Shown: piece by piece, positions 53,536 through 63,399 of the stretch
Numbering within the stretch: the first letter of the stretch is position 1
Layout: each line of letters starts with the position of its first letter
Source: Microseira sp003486305
GTDB lineage: Bacteria; Cyanobacteriota; Cyanobacteriia; Cyanobacteriales; Aerosakkonemataceae
DNA length: 64,000 nt
Assembly (NCBI GenBank): GCA_031969655.1
Contig: DALYJX010000002.1
Span: 42,499 to 106,498, forward strand
Reading direction: 5' to 3'
Position numbers and translations under genes: made by a program
The notes under the pieces: generated by a model
Seen by the model: only the letters and a program-made list of their open reading frames with translations
Databases searched by the model: none
What the model was told of the DNA's origin: nothing

Positions 53536-55608
53536 ATGTGGAAAAAACTAAAACAGCGGCTCGGACAATGGCGAGGTGTATTAATTATTACTCCCAGCGT
53601 AAGTGGATTAATTATTGTTGGCACGCAGGCTGGTTTTTTCCGGTTATTAGAATGGGCAATCTTCGATCAATTTGTATTATTGCGGACAGCCGAGCCAATA
53701 GAGCAGCGGATTGCTATCGTAACTATTGGCGAGTCAGATATTAATTATGTCCGCAAATGGCCCATGTCCGACCGGATAATGGCAAGGATGATTCGCAACA
53801 TACTAGCCCAACAACCGAGAGCAATTGGCATCGATATTTATCGAGATTTACCAGTCGAACCGGGGCATCAAGAATTAGTTGAATTATTTAAGGAAACCCC
53901 CAATTTAATTGGAATTGAAAAAGTGGGCGGGGAACCGATTGCACCACCCCCAGTTTTAAAAGAACTAGAGCAAGTAGCGGCGGCGGATTTAGTATTAGAT
54001 GCCGATGGTAAAGTGCGGCGAAGTTTAATTTTAGTGGGAAATAAGAAAGGTGAATTTAGAGAAGGATTGGGAACCAAAATAGCGTTAATGTACTTAGAAA
54101 AAGAGGGGATTAATCTTAGCCTTCTCGATGCAGATAACAAAATATATGCGTTGGGTAAAGCAGTCTTTGTTCCCTTAGCGGGTAATGAGGGAGTTTATCA
54201 TCAAAGGGACATGGGAGGATACCAGATTTTATTGAATTATCGCGGGGAATTGAATCGGTTTCCTAACCTATCGCTGAAGGATGTGTTAGAGAATAGAATA
54301 CCAGAGGGATTGATGCGCGATCGCATCGTTTTTATCGGCGCCACAGCACCCAGCCTCAACGACCTTTTCCAAACCCCTTATACAAGCAAATTATTCGGTA
54401 TTTCCCAACTCACGCCGGGAGTAGTAATTCACGCCAATATAGCCAGCCAAATTTTAAGTGCAGCCATCGAAGGTCGTCCCCTACTGCGTGCTTGGAATCA
54501 ACCTTTAAATTCGTTGTGGATTATTTTTTGGTCTGGGTGTAGTGCCACTTTAGGTTCAATGTACCTCCGCAGGCGATGGGCTGTTGTGGGCATTTTTATC
54601 GCCGGTATCGGTATTCTTATTATATCATATTTAGCATTTTTATCCGGTTGGTGGATACCTGCATTTGCTCCCCTCCTCTCTGTTGTTACATCTGCTATAA
54701 TCAGCATTGGCTATGTTTTGTTGAAAAATCTCAGACTTTCTTATCGACAATTAGAAGAATACGCCCAAACCCTAGAACAAAAAGTAGAGGAACGCACCGC
54801 CCAACTCGCGCAAGCGAATCAAGAAATTACCGCACTCAACGAGAAATTAAAAGCCGAAAATATTCGCCTCAATGCTGAATTGGAAATCACCAAGCGACTG
54901 CAACAAATGATTTTACCGAAACAAGGGGAATTAGAGGCGGTTGAAGGATTAGAAATTGCTGGATTTATGGAACCTGCCAATGAAGTGGGCGGCGACTACT
55001 ACGACGTATTGCCCCAGAATGGAGCAGTCAAAATAAGCATCGGCGATGTCACAGGACATGGATTAGAAAGCGGAGTATTAATGTTAATGACCCAAACCGC
55101 AGTCAGAACGCTACAAGAAAGTAAGATTACCGATCCGGTACAATTTTTAGATATCCTCAACCGCACGATTTATCAAAACATCGCGCGGATGAAATCAGAT
55201 AAAAATCTGACGCTGGCTTTGTTAGATTATGCTAAAGGTAAACTTAGCATCAGCGGTCAGCATGAGGAAACAATAGTCGTGCGTGCTGATGGAGAAATCG
55301 AGCGAATTGATACAATAGATCTGGGCTTTCCGATTGGATTGGATGAGGAAATTGCTGAGTTTGTTTCCCAAATCCAAATCGAGTTAAATTCTGGGGATGT
55401 AGTGGTGCTTTACACCGATGGCATCACCGAAGCCGAAGATATGAATAGCCAGCAATACGGCATAGAAAAGCTGTGCGAAATCGTCAGAGAAAATCGCCTG
55501 TTATCGGCTAAAGAAATTCGGAGATTGGTGATAGAAGACGTGCGGCGGCACATCGGCAAGCAAAAGGTGTTTGATGATATTACGTTAGTTGTTATAAAAC
55601 AAAGATAG
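53536..55608 (+). CDS. CHASE2-SpoIIE (PP2C) phosphatase receptor (module C)
   Basis: A 690-residue membrane phosphatase. A membrane segment (about 15-35) precedes CHASE2 (about 36-310; 'KWPMSDRIMARMIRNI', 'GIDIYRDLPVEPGHQELVEL'), then three membrane segments (about 325-395), a coiled coil (EERTAQLAQANQEI onward) and a SpoIIE-type PP2C domain (about 465-690). Metal-binding motifs are present: 'EVGGDYYDVL' with Asp487, 'SIGDVTGHGLESG', 'LYTDGITEAED' and 'FDDITLVVIK'. It should dephosphorylate a Ser/Thr-phosphorylated partner, typically a STAS protein, in response to an external signal. The N-terminal half is a paralogue of the 45266 protein; the C-terminal half is a close paralogue of the end of the 58061 protein. 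Confidence 0.93.
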   Translation: MWKKLKQRLGQWRGVLIITPSVSGLIIVGTQAGFFRLLEWAIFDQFVLLRTAEPIEQRIAIVTIGESDINYVRKWPMSDRIMARMIRNILAQQPRAIGIDIYRDLPVEPGHQELVELFKETPNLIGIEKVGGEPIAPPPVLKELEQVAAADLVLDADGKVRRSLILVGNKKGEFREGLGTKIALMYLEKEGINLSLLDADNKIYALGKAVFVPLAGNEGVYHQRDMGGYQILLNYRGELNRFPNLSLKDVLENRIPEGLMRDRIVFIGATAPSLNDLFQTPYTSKLFGISQLTPGVVIHANIASQILSAAIEGRPLLRAWNQPLNSLWIIFWSGCSATLGSMYLRRRWAVVGIFIAGIGILIISYLAFLSGWWIPAFAPLLSVVTSAIISIGYVLLKNLRLSYRQLEEYAQTLEQKVEERTAQLAQANQEITALNEKLKAENIRLNAELEITKRLQQMILPKQGELEAVEGLEIAGFMEPANEVGGDYYDVLPQNGAVKISIGDVTGHGLESGVLMLMTQTAVRTLQESKITDPVQFLDILNRTIYQNIARMKSDKNLTLALLDYAKGKLSISGQHEETIVVRADGEIERIDTIDLGFPIGLDEEIAEFVSQIQIELNSGDVVVLYTDGITEAEDMNSQQYGIEKLCEIVRENRLLSAKEIRRLVIEDVRRHIGKQKVFDDITLVVIKQR

Positions 55609-55848
55609 GGGAGATTTTATTGGGAATTGGTAATGGGTAATTGGCAATTGGGAAAAAGCCCTAACCGCGCCATCGTAACTCTAGGTATCTGTCCGGGAAT
55701 ACTGAGGATTGGGGCGGAGATTGAAGTAACCTTCAACCTGTAAAATAGTATGAATTTTGTCTTGCGATCGCGCCTAACCCAATCGGGCGATTGCATCCAA
55801 CCCGCGCTGCACTGTTAATATTGACACATCTCAACCCAGGAGAGTCAC

Positions 55849-57966
55849 ATGAGCGAAATTACTCAACACCTGACTGAAGCCGTAGCTCAAAGCTACTGTA
55901 AAGTTCCAGAATCAATTATGAAGGCAAGTCAGGATGAACTCGATAACGTCAAGCTAGAGATTGTTAAAGGGAACTTGCCAGAAGACATCCAAGGTCACGT
56001 CTTTATCGTTGCGCCAGTCGGTTCTGTTAACTCCGGAGGTCTACCCTATCCAGACGGAGATTCATTGTTGAATGGGGACGGGATGATTTACCGATTTGAC
56101 TTCGATCGACCAGGTGAAGTAACAGTGAAGACTCGCATTGTTAAGCCACCAGATTACTATGCTGATAAGGCAACACAGCCTGGGAGCAAGTATGAAAAAT
56201 ATAAATTCCTCAATCGCGGCATTGCTCGGTTGTCTATGTCGCTGGGTCTGCGTAATCAATTAAATACAGCCTTTCTACCCATGAAATTTGCGGCGGACTC
56301 CTGCGATCGCTTGCTAGTTACCTACGATGCAGGTCGTCCTTATGAAATTGATACAGACAGCCTGGAAGTAGTAACACCAGTTGGATCGAATAAAGAGTGG
56401 CGAGGGGAACTGGATCGGCTCAAAATTCCCATAATAATTAATGCTAAGAAGTTTCCTTGTAAAAGTATTTTGAGTACGGCTCATCCTGCCTTTGATTATG
56501 CCGGTGAAGGTAAGATGTTTACAGTCAATTATGGCAGGGCAGCCGCTAGTTTTATAGAAGGCATTCAATGGGTTTATGAAATCGAGGAAATTCCTGAATT
56601 AATCGAGGAAATTCTGGTAGCATTGACGGGGTTCGGCGAGCTAGATTTTTTCAAATATATTTCCCGTGCCTTGTGGGATTTATCTGGAGATATCTGGCAA
56701 AACTTAATGAATTGCATTGGCAGTATATTTGGCAAAGAATTGGAGGATTTTACCTATCTGGTTTGCTGGGATGGCGTTGGTGAACTCGAACGATGGAAGC
56801 TAGTACTACCCGATGGCACGCCGGTCAAAATTGAGCAAACGATTCATCAGCTCGGAGTAACTAAAGATTATGTAGTGTTGATGGATACCGCCTTTATTAT
56901 GGGTCTGGAGCAGGTAATCAACAACCCATTTCCCAAGAATAAAAAGCTAGAACGGCGCTTGAGAAACTTACTAGAACGTCCGCCTCTTCCAGATTCTAAT
57001 ATTTATATCGTCCCCCGTGCCGCTCTGAAAGCAGGACAGCGTCCAGCTATTAGCGATAAGGAGGTTGAAGTCGTCGCCCAGAAAGTAGTAATTCCACTTG
57101 AAGCTGCTCATTTTCTGGTGGACTATGATAATCCCCAAGGCAATATCACTCTCCACGTTGCCCACCTTTGTGGAATGCAAGTGGCTGAATGGCTTAGGAA
57201 GTACGATGTTTCGGCCTCCAAACCCCACAAACCCGTGCCAAATTACCTGCATGGTATGGAACACGATGAAACTGACATCGGACGCATGGGGCGCTACGTA
57301 ATTAATGGAGATACTGGACAACTGATTGAGTCCCAAGTTATCTCCGACGTCAACGCTACATGGGCTGTAGATCTCTATGCCTACTTAGATAGACTGCCTA
57401 CAGGTTTGACTCCAGGACAGCTAGAAAATGTCTACTGGAGTTCGTTTGGACTCTGGCGAGATTTGATGACAAACTACATTGTCGATCTGTACGAGGATTA
57501 TAAGTACCGATTAATGCCGCTATCAGAAGTTCTCCGCTTAGCGCAAAAGGGTAAACCTGCTTGCTTGTTCAGGCTGCACCCAAAGTCAATGGTAATTGCC
57601 GATCGCTATGAGTTTCCTTGCGGCTACATGACGCTATCGCCCCAGTTCATACCCCGTGGTGATGGTGAAAGTTCTACAAACGGTTACATCGTGTGTGCTG
57701 TTTGTTTTGAAGACGAAAAATTGGGACCCACAAATCAAATTTGGATTTTCGATGGCAACAATCTCGCAAAGGGACCCTTGTGCCAATTGTATGATTCCAA
57801 GCTCAAGTTTGGGTTTACGTTGCATACAGCATGGTTGCGACAGATTGGTAAGCGCCAAGCTAGTTACAAGATTCCAGTGCAACAAGATTACCAGGAGCTA
57901 GTCGATCAAAACAATCCAGAGATTAGGAAGCTGTTTAAGGATGAGGTGTACCCCTATTTTGATTGA
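55849..57966 (+). CDS. Carotenoid oxygenase family protein
   Basis: A 705-residue soluble enzyme of the carotenoid cleavage/RPE65-like oxygenase family. The four iron-binding histidines can be placed: His212 in 'TAHPAFDYAGEG', His333 in 'TIHQLGVTKDYVVL', His421 in 'EAAHFLVDYDN' and His659 in 'TLHTAWL'. The N-terminus 'LEIVKGNLPEDIQGHVFIVA' and 'LLNGDGMIYRFDFDRPGEV' fit the propeller start. The length is well above the usual 480-550 residues; the extra sequence lies in the middle (for example 'FGELDFFKYISRALWDLSGD'). It would cleave a carotenoid or a related polyene or stilbene by O2; the substrate cannot be told. A ribosome site, AGGAGAG, precedes ATG 55849. It has its own upstream region of 240 bases and sits between two SpoIIE genes. 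Confidence 0.9.
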   Translation: MSEITQHLTEAVAQSYCKVPESIMKASQDELDNVKLEIVKGNLPEDIQGHVFIVAPVGSVNSGGLPYPDGDSLLNGDGMIYRFDFDRPGEVTVKTRIVKPPDYYADKATQPGSKYEKYKFLNRGIARLSMSLGLRNQLNTAFLPMKFAADSCDRLLVTYDAGRPYEIDTDSLEVVTPVGSNKEWRGELDRLKIPIIINAKKFPCKSILSTAHPAFDYAGEGKMFTVNYGRAAASFIEGIQWVYEIEEIPELIEEILVALTGFGELDFFKYISRALWDLSGDIWQNLMNCIGSIFGKELEDFTYLVCWDGVGELERWKLVLPDGTPVKIEQTIHQLGVTKDYVVLMDTAFIMGLEQVINNPFPKNKKLERRLRNLLERPPLPDSNIYIVPRAALKAGQRPAISDKEVEVVAQKVVIPLEAAHFLVDYDNPQGNITLHVAHLCGMQVAEWLRKYDVSASKPHKPVPNYLHGMEHDETDIGRMGRYVINGDTGQLIESQVISDVNATWAVDLYAYLDRLPTGLTPGQLENVYWSSFGLWRDLMTNYIVDLYEDYKYRLMPLSEVLRLAQKGKPACLFRLHPKSMVIADRYEFPCGYMTLSPQFIPRGDGESSTNGYIVCAVCFEDEKLGPTNQIWIFDGNNLAKGPLCQLYDSKLKFGFTLHTAWLRQIGKRQASYKIPVQQDYQELVDQNNPEIRKLFKDEVYPYFD

Positions 57967-57977
57967 TTAGCTTATCC

Positions 57978-58001
57978 CCCTGAGTGCGATCGCACTCAGG
58001 G
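57978..58001. terminator. Perfect 24-bp palindrome centred on GCGATCGC
   Basis: The sequence is CCCTGAGTGCGA followed by its exact reverse complement TCGCACTCAGGG. It lies 11 bases after the carotenoid oxygenase stop. It could be a terminator stem, but there is no T-run after it (GAGTGAAATTC), so an operator for the downstream gene is also possible. Confidence 0.4.
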
Positions 58002-58060
58002 AGTGAAATTCTTGGTTGATAGGCACGCCTTAATAAAGCTCCAACAAGGAAGATAAAATT

Positions 58061-61000
58061 ATGCTTATTCTTTCAGGCTACGAAATTATAGAAAAAATTT
58101 ATGAAGGAGTCAGAACCGTTGTTTATCGAGGCCAAAGAGAGCGGGATAGACAGCCCGTTATCGTTAAAATAATACAAGATGAACATCCTAGCTTGGAACA
58201 AATCACCAATTTAAGGCAAGAATTTATAATTACTCAAAACTTAGATTGTGAAGGAATTGTCAAAGCCTACAGTTTAGAAAATTATCAGAATAGTTTTGCT
58301 CTGATATTAGAAGATTTTGGCGGTCAATCCCTCGATCGTTTTAGGGCAGCCAATAAACTGTCAATAACAGAGTTTTTGAGAGTAGCGATCGCTCTATCCG
58401 AAACTTTGATTTATCTCCACCAAGTACCGATCATTCACAAAGATATTAAACCCTCAAATATCATTATCAATCCAGCGACGGGAAAAGTCAAGCTAACTGA
58501 CTTTAGCATCGCCTCGCGCTTGGAATTAAAGAACCAAACAATTAGCAACCCCAACTTGCTAGAAGGGACTCTCGCTTATATGTCACCCGAACAAACGGGA
58601 AGGATGAATCGAGCAATTGACTATCGCACCGACTTCTATTCTTTAGGAGTGACTTTCTATGAAATACTGACCGGGAAACTGCCATTTACTACCACCGATC
58701 CGATGGAGTTGGTTTACTGTCATATTGCCAAACAACCAGTCCCACCCAAAGAGGTAGCAGAAATTCCCGAACCAGTTTCAGATATTGTGATGAAACTGTT
58801 AGCAAAAAATGCTGAAGACCGATATCAAAGTGCTGCGGGATTAAAATTTGACCTGGAAACTTGTTTGCACCAATTGCAGACGACTGGTCAGATAGAAAAC
58901 TTTACAATCGGTCAACGCGATCGCGGCAACCAATTACTCATTCCCCAGAAGCTTTATGGCAGAGAAACCGAAGTCCAAATTCTTCTAGATGCCTTTGGGC
59001 GAGTCAGCCTCGGTGCCACCGAGATGATGTTGGTTTCCGGTTATTCCGGGATTGGTAAAACTTCAATTGTCAATGAAGTTCATAAACCCATTGTAGCAGC
59101 AAGGGGATATTTTATTGCGGGTAAATTTGACCAGTTTAAGCGCAATATTCCCTATGCGGCTTTAATCCAAGCATTTCAAGAATTAGTCCGTCAGTTATTA
59201 ACCGAAAGTTCCGAACAGATTGCTGTTTGGAAAGAAAAATTATTAAAAGCGCTAGGTACTAACGGTCAAGTTATTATTGATGTTATCCCCGAAGTAGAAT
59301 TAATTATCGGTAAACAGCCTGAAGTTCCGCAACTGGGGTCATCGGAATCGCAAAACAGATTTAATCGAGTATTTCAACAATTTATTCGAGTTTTTTGTCA
59401 ACCCGAACACCCGCTAGTCATCTTCCTCGACGATTTACAGTGGGCAGATTCGGCATCTCTGAAGTTAATCCAACTCTTGGTAACCGAGCCAGATAATAAA
59501 TATTTGTTAACGATTGGAGCTTATCGAGATAACGAAGTCAGTCCCGTTCATCCTTTAATTCAGACAATAGAAAAAATTCAAGCAAATGAAACGGTGGTGA
59601 ATAATATCACCATTCAGGCGCTGGATTTGGATAGCGTCAACCAATTAATTGCAGACACTCTGGATGCAAGCGTCAACTCAGAGCAAATCAAAGTTTTTTC
59701 TGAGTTACTTTTTAATAAAACCCAAGGGAATCCCTTTTTCTTAACGCAGCTACTCAAAACTCTGTACTCGGAAAATCTGCTGGTTTATCAGGTAGATACA
59801 GACCGCTGGGAGTGGGATATTCAACAAATCCAGGCGATTGGCATCGCAGATTTCAATATTGTGGAACTGGTTGCCCGAAATATTTGCAAACTCCCAGAAA
59901 CAACGCAGAAAGCATTAAAATTAGCGGCTTGTATCGGCAACCAATTTAACTTAGAAGTTTTATCAATTGTCAATGAAGAATCAAACTTAGTGACTGCTGC
60001 TCATTTGTGGGAAGCAATGCAAGCGGGTTTGATTCTGCCGCTGTCTGAAAATTACAAAATTCCTTTAGTATTTGCCCAGGAAGAGTTGGCATCTGTACGG
60101 GATGTCAAAGTTGACTACAAATTTTTGCACGACCGCGTGCAACAAGCTGCTTATTCTTTGATTCCAGAATCGGAGAAAAAAGCCACTCACCTGAAAATTG
60201 GTCAACTGCTGCTGCATAATACAACAGAGCAAGAGCGAAAAGATAATATTTTTGCTCTGGTTAACCAACTGAATTTTGGTACAGATTTGCTAACTGCTCA
60301 GTCAGAAAAAGATGAGTTAGCCCAATTAAACCTGATCGCCGGACAAAAAGCAAAGGCAGCTACTGCTTATGAAGCTGCTGTTAACTATTTGAATGTAGGT
60401 TTAGAACTCCTAAGTCAAGATAGCTGGGAAAGTCGATACGATCTGACATTTAATTTCTATCTGGAAGCAGCGGAAGCAGAATATCTCAATACTAATTTAG
60501 AACGAGCGGGGATTTTGTGCGATCGCACTCTCCAAAAAGCCAAAACAATCCTCGAAAAAGTCAAGTTATACGTGCTGAAAATTAGGCTTGACATCGCTAA
60601 AAACCAGAACAATTCTGCCTTAGATACCGGGCTGCAAGTTTTAGAAATGCTGGGAGTGACTCTTTATCAATCACCTCCGCAAGAACTCAATATTGAGGAG
60701 TTAGCGAACCTGCCAGAAATGAGCGATCGCTACAAGCAGGCGGCTATGCAGCTGTTAGTTCTCATATTCCCACCAGCTTGCTTTTCAGACAGTCCGCTAT
60801 CGCTACCTATTATATATACTATGGTCGAACTTTCTCGCCAGTACGGGAATTCGCCACAGTCTGTTTATGCCTATTCCGTTTACGGTATATTCGTATCTTG
60901 GTTATTGTCAGATATAAATTTATCCTACCAACTGGGGCAACTGGCTTTACAGGTATTAGATAAGTTAGACGCCAGAGAGTTTCGTTCTAAAGTATTGGTT

Positions 61001-63361
61001 AATACTTCTATTGGTATTAACCATTTGAAAAAGCATACCAGAGAAACTATAGAACCCCTTCGTCAAGCAATTAATAGTGGCTTAGAATTTGGAGATATAG
61101 AATATGCTTGTCATGGTGCTGATTACTACTGCTCGCATTTATTCTTTAATGGCGAGCATTTAGATTATGTGCAAGAACAGCAAAAACAATATATTGATTT
61201 TGCCGATAAATTGTTCCAAGAACACCAGCTTTATCTATTAAAAATTATCGGTCAATTAGTAGAAAATTTAAGAGGAATGGCAGATAATAAACTGCTGTTG
61301 ATTGGCAGCGTATTAAATGAAGAAGAAGCTATCTCTTATTTAAGAAAAGTAAAAAATTTTATTTGCTTGTTCAGGATTTATTTTGCCAAAACAGTAATTT
61401 GCTATTTGTTTAAAAACTATGAGGAAGCTCTCCAATCTGCTAAAGAAGGGTTAAAATATTCAGTTTACGTTCAATCAAATATTAGTTTTATTGAACAAAT
61501 TTTTTACTATTGTCTGATTCTTCTATCCGACTATTTTCATAAAGATTCAGGAGATGAAGACAAGAAACAAGAATACCTCAAACAAGTAGAAGAAACTCAG
61601 ACAAGTCTAAAAAATTGGGCTGACCATTGCCCAATGAATTACCAGCATAAGTATGACTTAGTAGAGGCAGAAAAAGCCCGCGTTTTAGGACAATCTTTCT
61701 CAGCAATGGAATATTACGACCTGGCGATAGATGGAGCCAAGGAAAATGGATATGTCCAGGATGAAGCCCTCGCCAATGAACTAGCAGCAGAATTTTATTT
61801 AGCGTTAGGTCGTCAGAAGGTGGCGCGTACCTACATGATTGACGCTTACTATGCTTATATTCGCTGGGGAGCTAAGGCAAAAGTTAAGGATTTAGAAGAT
61901 CGCTATTCTGAATTACTCGCACCTATCGTCGGTAGCAAAAAGAGCGTTCCAAGTGGAGGACAGGAAACCATCGTCCAGACCAGAACTACCGTCACTTCTA
62001 CCAGTTCAGGTATTTCAGAAGATCTGGATTTATCAACAATTATCAAAGCTTCGCAAGCGCTGTCAGGGAAAGTTCATCTGGATGAATTGCTCTCCAATTT
62101 GATGCAAGTATTGCTGGAAAACGCGGGTGCAGAAAAGTTTTATTTCCTCATGCCCGATCCAGTAGGTGAGTGGAAAATTGAAGCTGAATGTACGGGTGAA
62201 CGGTGTCAATTAATATCCAAGTCAGCGATTGAAAGTCAAGAGATTCCTATCTCGCTGATTAATTATGTAGAACGCACGCAAGAAACCCTCGCGATCGATG
62301 ATGCAACGAGTCAAACAAGGTTTGCATCTGACCCGTATATTATTCAGAAACGACCTAAATCTATCTTGTGCAGTCCCCTGATGAATCAAGGTAAATTGAT
62401 GGGAATCTTATACCTGGAAAATAATTTAACAGCGGGGGCTTTTACGCGCGATCGCATACAAGTCCTCAACATCATTTCTTCCCAAGCTGCGATCTCGATC
62501 GAAAATGCCCGCCTCTATCACACTTTAGAAGATAAGGTGCAAGAACGCACCGCCCAACTCGCCCAAGCAAACGAGGAAATTAGCGCCCTCAACGACAAAC
62601 TGAAAGCCGAAAATCTCCGCCTCAGTGCTGAGTTAGAAGTCACCAAGCGACTGCAACAAATGATTTTGCCCAAACAATCAGAACTAGATGCAATTGAAGG
62701 ATTAGAAATTGCTGGATTTATGCAACCTGCCGATGAAGTTGGCGGCGACTACTACGACGTGCTGCCCCAAAATGATACTGTCAAAATTAGCATCGGCGAT
62801 GTTACCGGACATGGTTTAGAAAGTGGCGTATTAATGATTATGGCGCAAACCGCCGTCCGCACTCTCCAGGAAATGAACGAAACCGATCCGGTGAAGTTTT
62901 TTGATGTGTTAAACCGGACAATTTATGGTAATATACAGCGCATCGATTCGTATAAAAACATGACCTTGGCTTTGTTAGATTATCAAAATGGGAGCCTGAG
63001 TATCAGCGGTCAACATGAAGAAGCGATCGTAGTGCGTACTGATGGTAAAATAGAACGAATCGATACAATGCAACTCGGCTTTCCCTTGGGATTGGAAGCA
63101 GAAATTGCTGATTTTGTTTCGCAAATCCAAATAAATTTAAATCCAGGGGATGTGGTGGTGCTTTACACCGATGGAATTACCGAAGCTGAAGATATAAATC
63201 GAGGGTATTACGGAATAGAAAGACTCTGCGAAGTGGTGAGAGAAAATCGTCACAAGCCAGCTATTGAAATTCGGCAAGCTGCGATCGCAGATCTGCGGCG
63301 GCACATCGGCAAGCAGAAAGTTTTTGACGATATTACCTTGGTAGTCTTGAAACAGAAATAA
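58061..63361 (+). CDS. Ser/Thr kinase-AAA ATPase-GAF-SpoIIE phosphatase multidomain protein
   Basis: A 1766-residue signalling protein without membrane segments. The kinase domain (about 8-270) has catalytic loop HKDIKPSN (Asp128) and DFS in place of DFG. The AAA ATPase domain (about 300-560) has Walker A GYSGIGKT (Lys333) and Walker B-like 'VIFLDDLQWAD'. A long helical TPR-like region spans about 640-1290. A GAF domain follows (about 1330-1480; 'LIISKSAIES'-type region), then a coiled coil and a SpoIIE PP2C domain (about 1540-1766) with Asp1563 in 'VGGDYYDVL', 'SIGDVTGHGLESG' and 'FDDITLVVLK'. Most relatives end in a histidine kinase; here a phosphatase takes its place. Its tail matches the 53536 phosphatase closely. 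The STAS gene lies 236 bases downstream on the same strand and is the likely substrate. Confidence 0.92.
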   Translation: MLILSGYEIIEKIYEGVRTVVYRGQRERDRQPVIVKIIQDEHPSLEQITNLRQEFIITQNLDCEGIVKAYSLENYQNSFALILEDFGGQSLDRFRAANKLSITEFLRVAIALSETLIYLHQVPIIHKDIKPSNIIINPATGKVKLTDFSIASRLELKNQTISNPNLLEGTLAYMSPEQTGRMNRAIDYRTDFYSLGVTFYEILTGKLPFTTTDPMELVYCHIAKQPVPPKEVAEIPEPVSDIVMKLLAKNAEDRYQSAAGLKFDLETCLHQLQTTGQIENFTIGQRDRGNQLLIPQKLYGRETEVQILLDAFGRVSLGATEMMLVSGYSGIGKTSIVNEVHKPIVAARGYFIAGKFDQFKRNIPYAALIQAFQELVRQLLTESSEQIAVWKEKLLKALGTNGQVIIDVIPEVELIIGKQPEVPQLGSSESQNRFNRVFQQFIRVFCQPEHPLVIFLDDLQWADSASLKLIQLLVTEPDNKYLLTIGAYRDNEVSPVHPLIQTIEKIQANETVVNNITIQALDLDSVNQLIADTLDASVNSEQIKVFSELLFNKTQGNPFFLTQLLKTLYSENLLVYQVDTDRWEWDIQQIQAIGIADFNIVELVARNICKLPETTQKALKLAACIGNQFNLEVLSIVNEESNLVTAAHLWEAMQAGLILPLSENYKIPLVFAQEELASVRDVKVDYKFLHDRVQQAAYSLIPESEKKATHLKIGQLLLHNTTEQERKDNIFALVNQLNFGTDLLTAQSEKDELAQLNLIAGQKAKAATAYEAAVNYLNVGLELLSQDSWESRYDLTFNFYLEAAEAEYLNTNLERAGILCDRTLQKAKTILEKVKLYVLKIRLDIAKNQNNSALDTGLQVLEMLGVTLYQSPPQELNIEELANLPEMSDRYKQAAMQLLVLIFPPACFSDSPLSLPIIYTMVELSRQYGNSPQSVYAYSVYGIFVSWLLSDINLSYQLGQLALQVLDKLDAREFRSKVLVNTSIGINHLKKHTRETIEPLRQAINSGLEFGDIEYACHGADYYCSHLFFNGEHLDYVQEQQKQYIDFADKLFQEHQLYLLKIIGQLVENLRGMADNKLLLIGSVLNEEEAISYLRKVKNFICLFRIYFAKTVICYLFKNYEEALQSAKEGLKYSVYVQSNISFIEQIFYYCLILLSDYFHKDSGDEDKKQEYLKQVEETQTSLKNWADHCPMNYQHKYDLVEAEKARVLGQSFSAMEYYDLAIDGAKENGYVQDEALANELAAEFYLALGRQKVARTYMIDAYYAYIRWGAKAKVKDLEDRYSELLAPIVGSKKSVPSGGQETIVQTRTTVTSTSSGISEDLDLSTIIKASQALSGKVHLDELLSNLMQVLLENAGAEKFYFLMPDPVGEWKIEAECTGERCQLISKSAIESQEIPISLINYVERTQETLAIDDATSQTRFASDPYIIQKRPKSILCSPLMNQGKLMGILYLENNLTAGAFTRDRIQVLNIISSQAAISIENARLYHTLEDKVQERTAQLAQANEEISALNDKLKAENLRLSAELEVTKRLQQMILPKQSELDAIEGLEIAGFMQPADEVGGDYYDVLPQNDTVKISIGDVTGHGLESGVLMIMAQTAVRTLQEMNETDPVKFFDVLNRTIYGNIQRIDSYKNMTLALLDYQNGSLSISGQHEEAIVVRTDGKIERIDTMQLGFPLGLEAEIADFVSQIQINLNPGDVVVLYTDGITEAEDINRGYYGIERLCEVVRENRHKPAIEIRQAAIADLRRHIGKQKVFDDITLVVLKQK

Positions 63362-63399
63362 CTCAAGTTGCTAGTTATAAACTTCGGCTTGCAAGAAAA

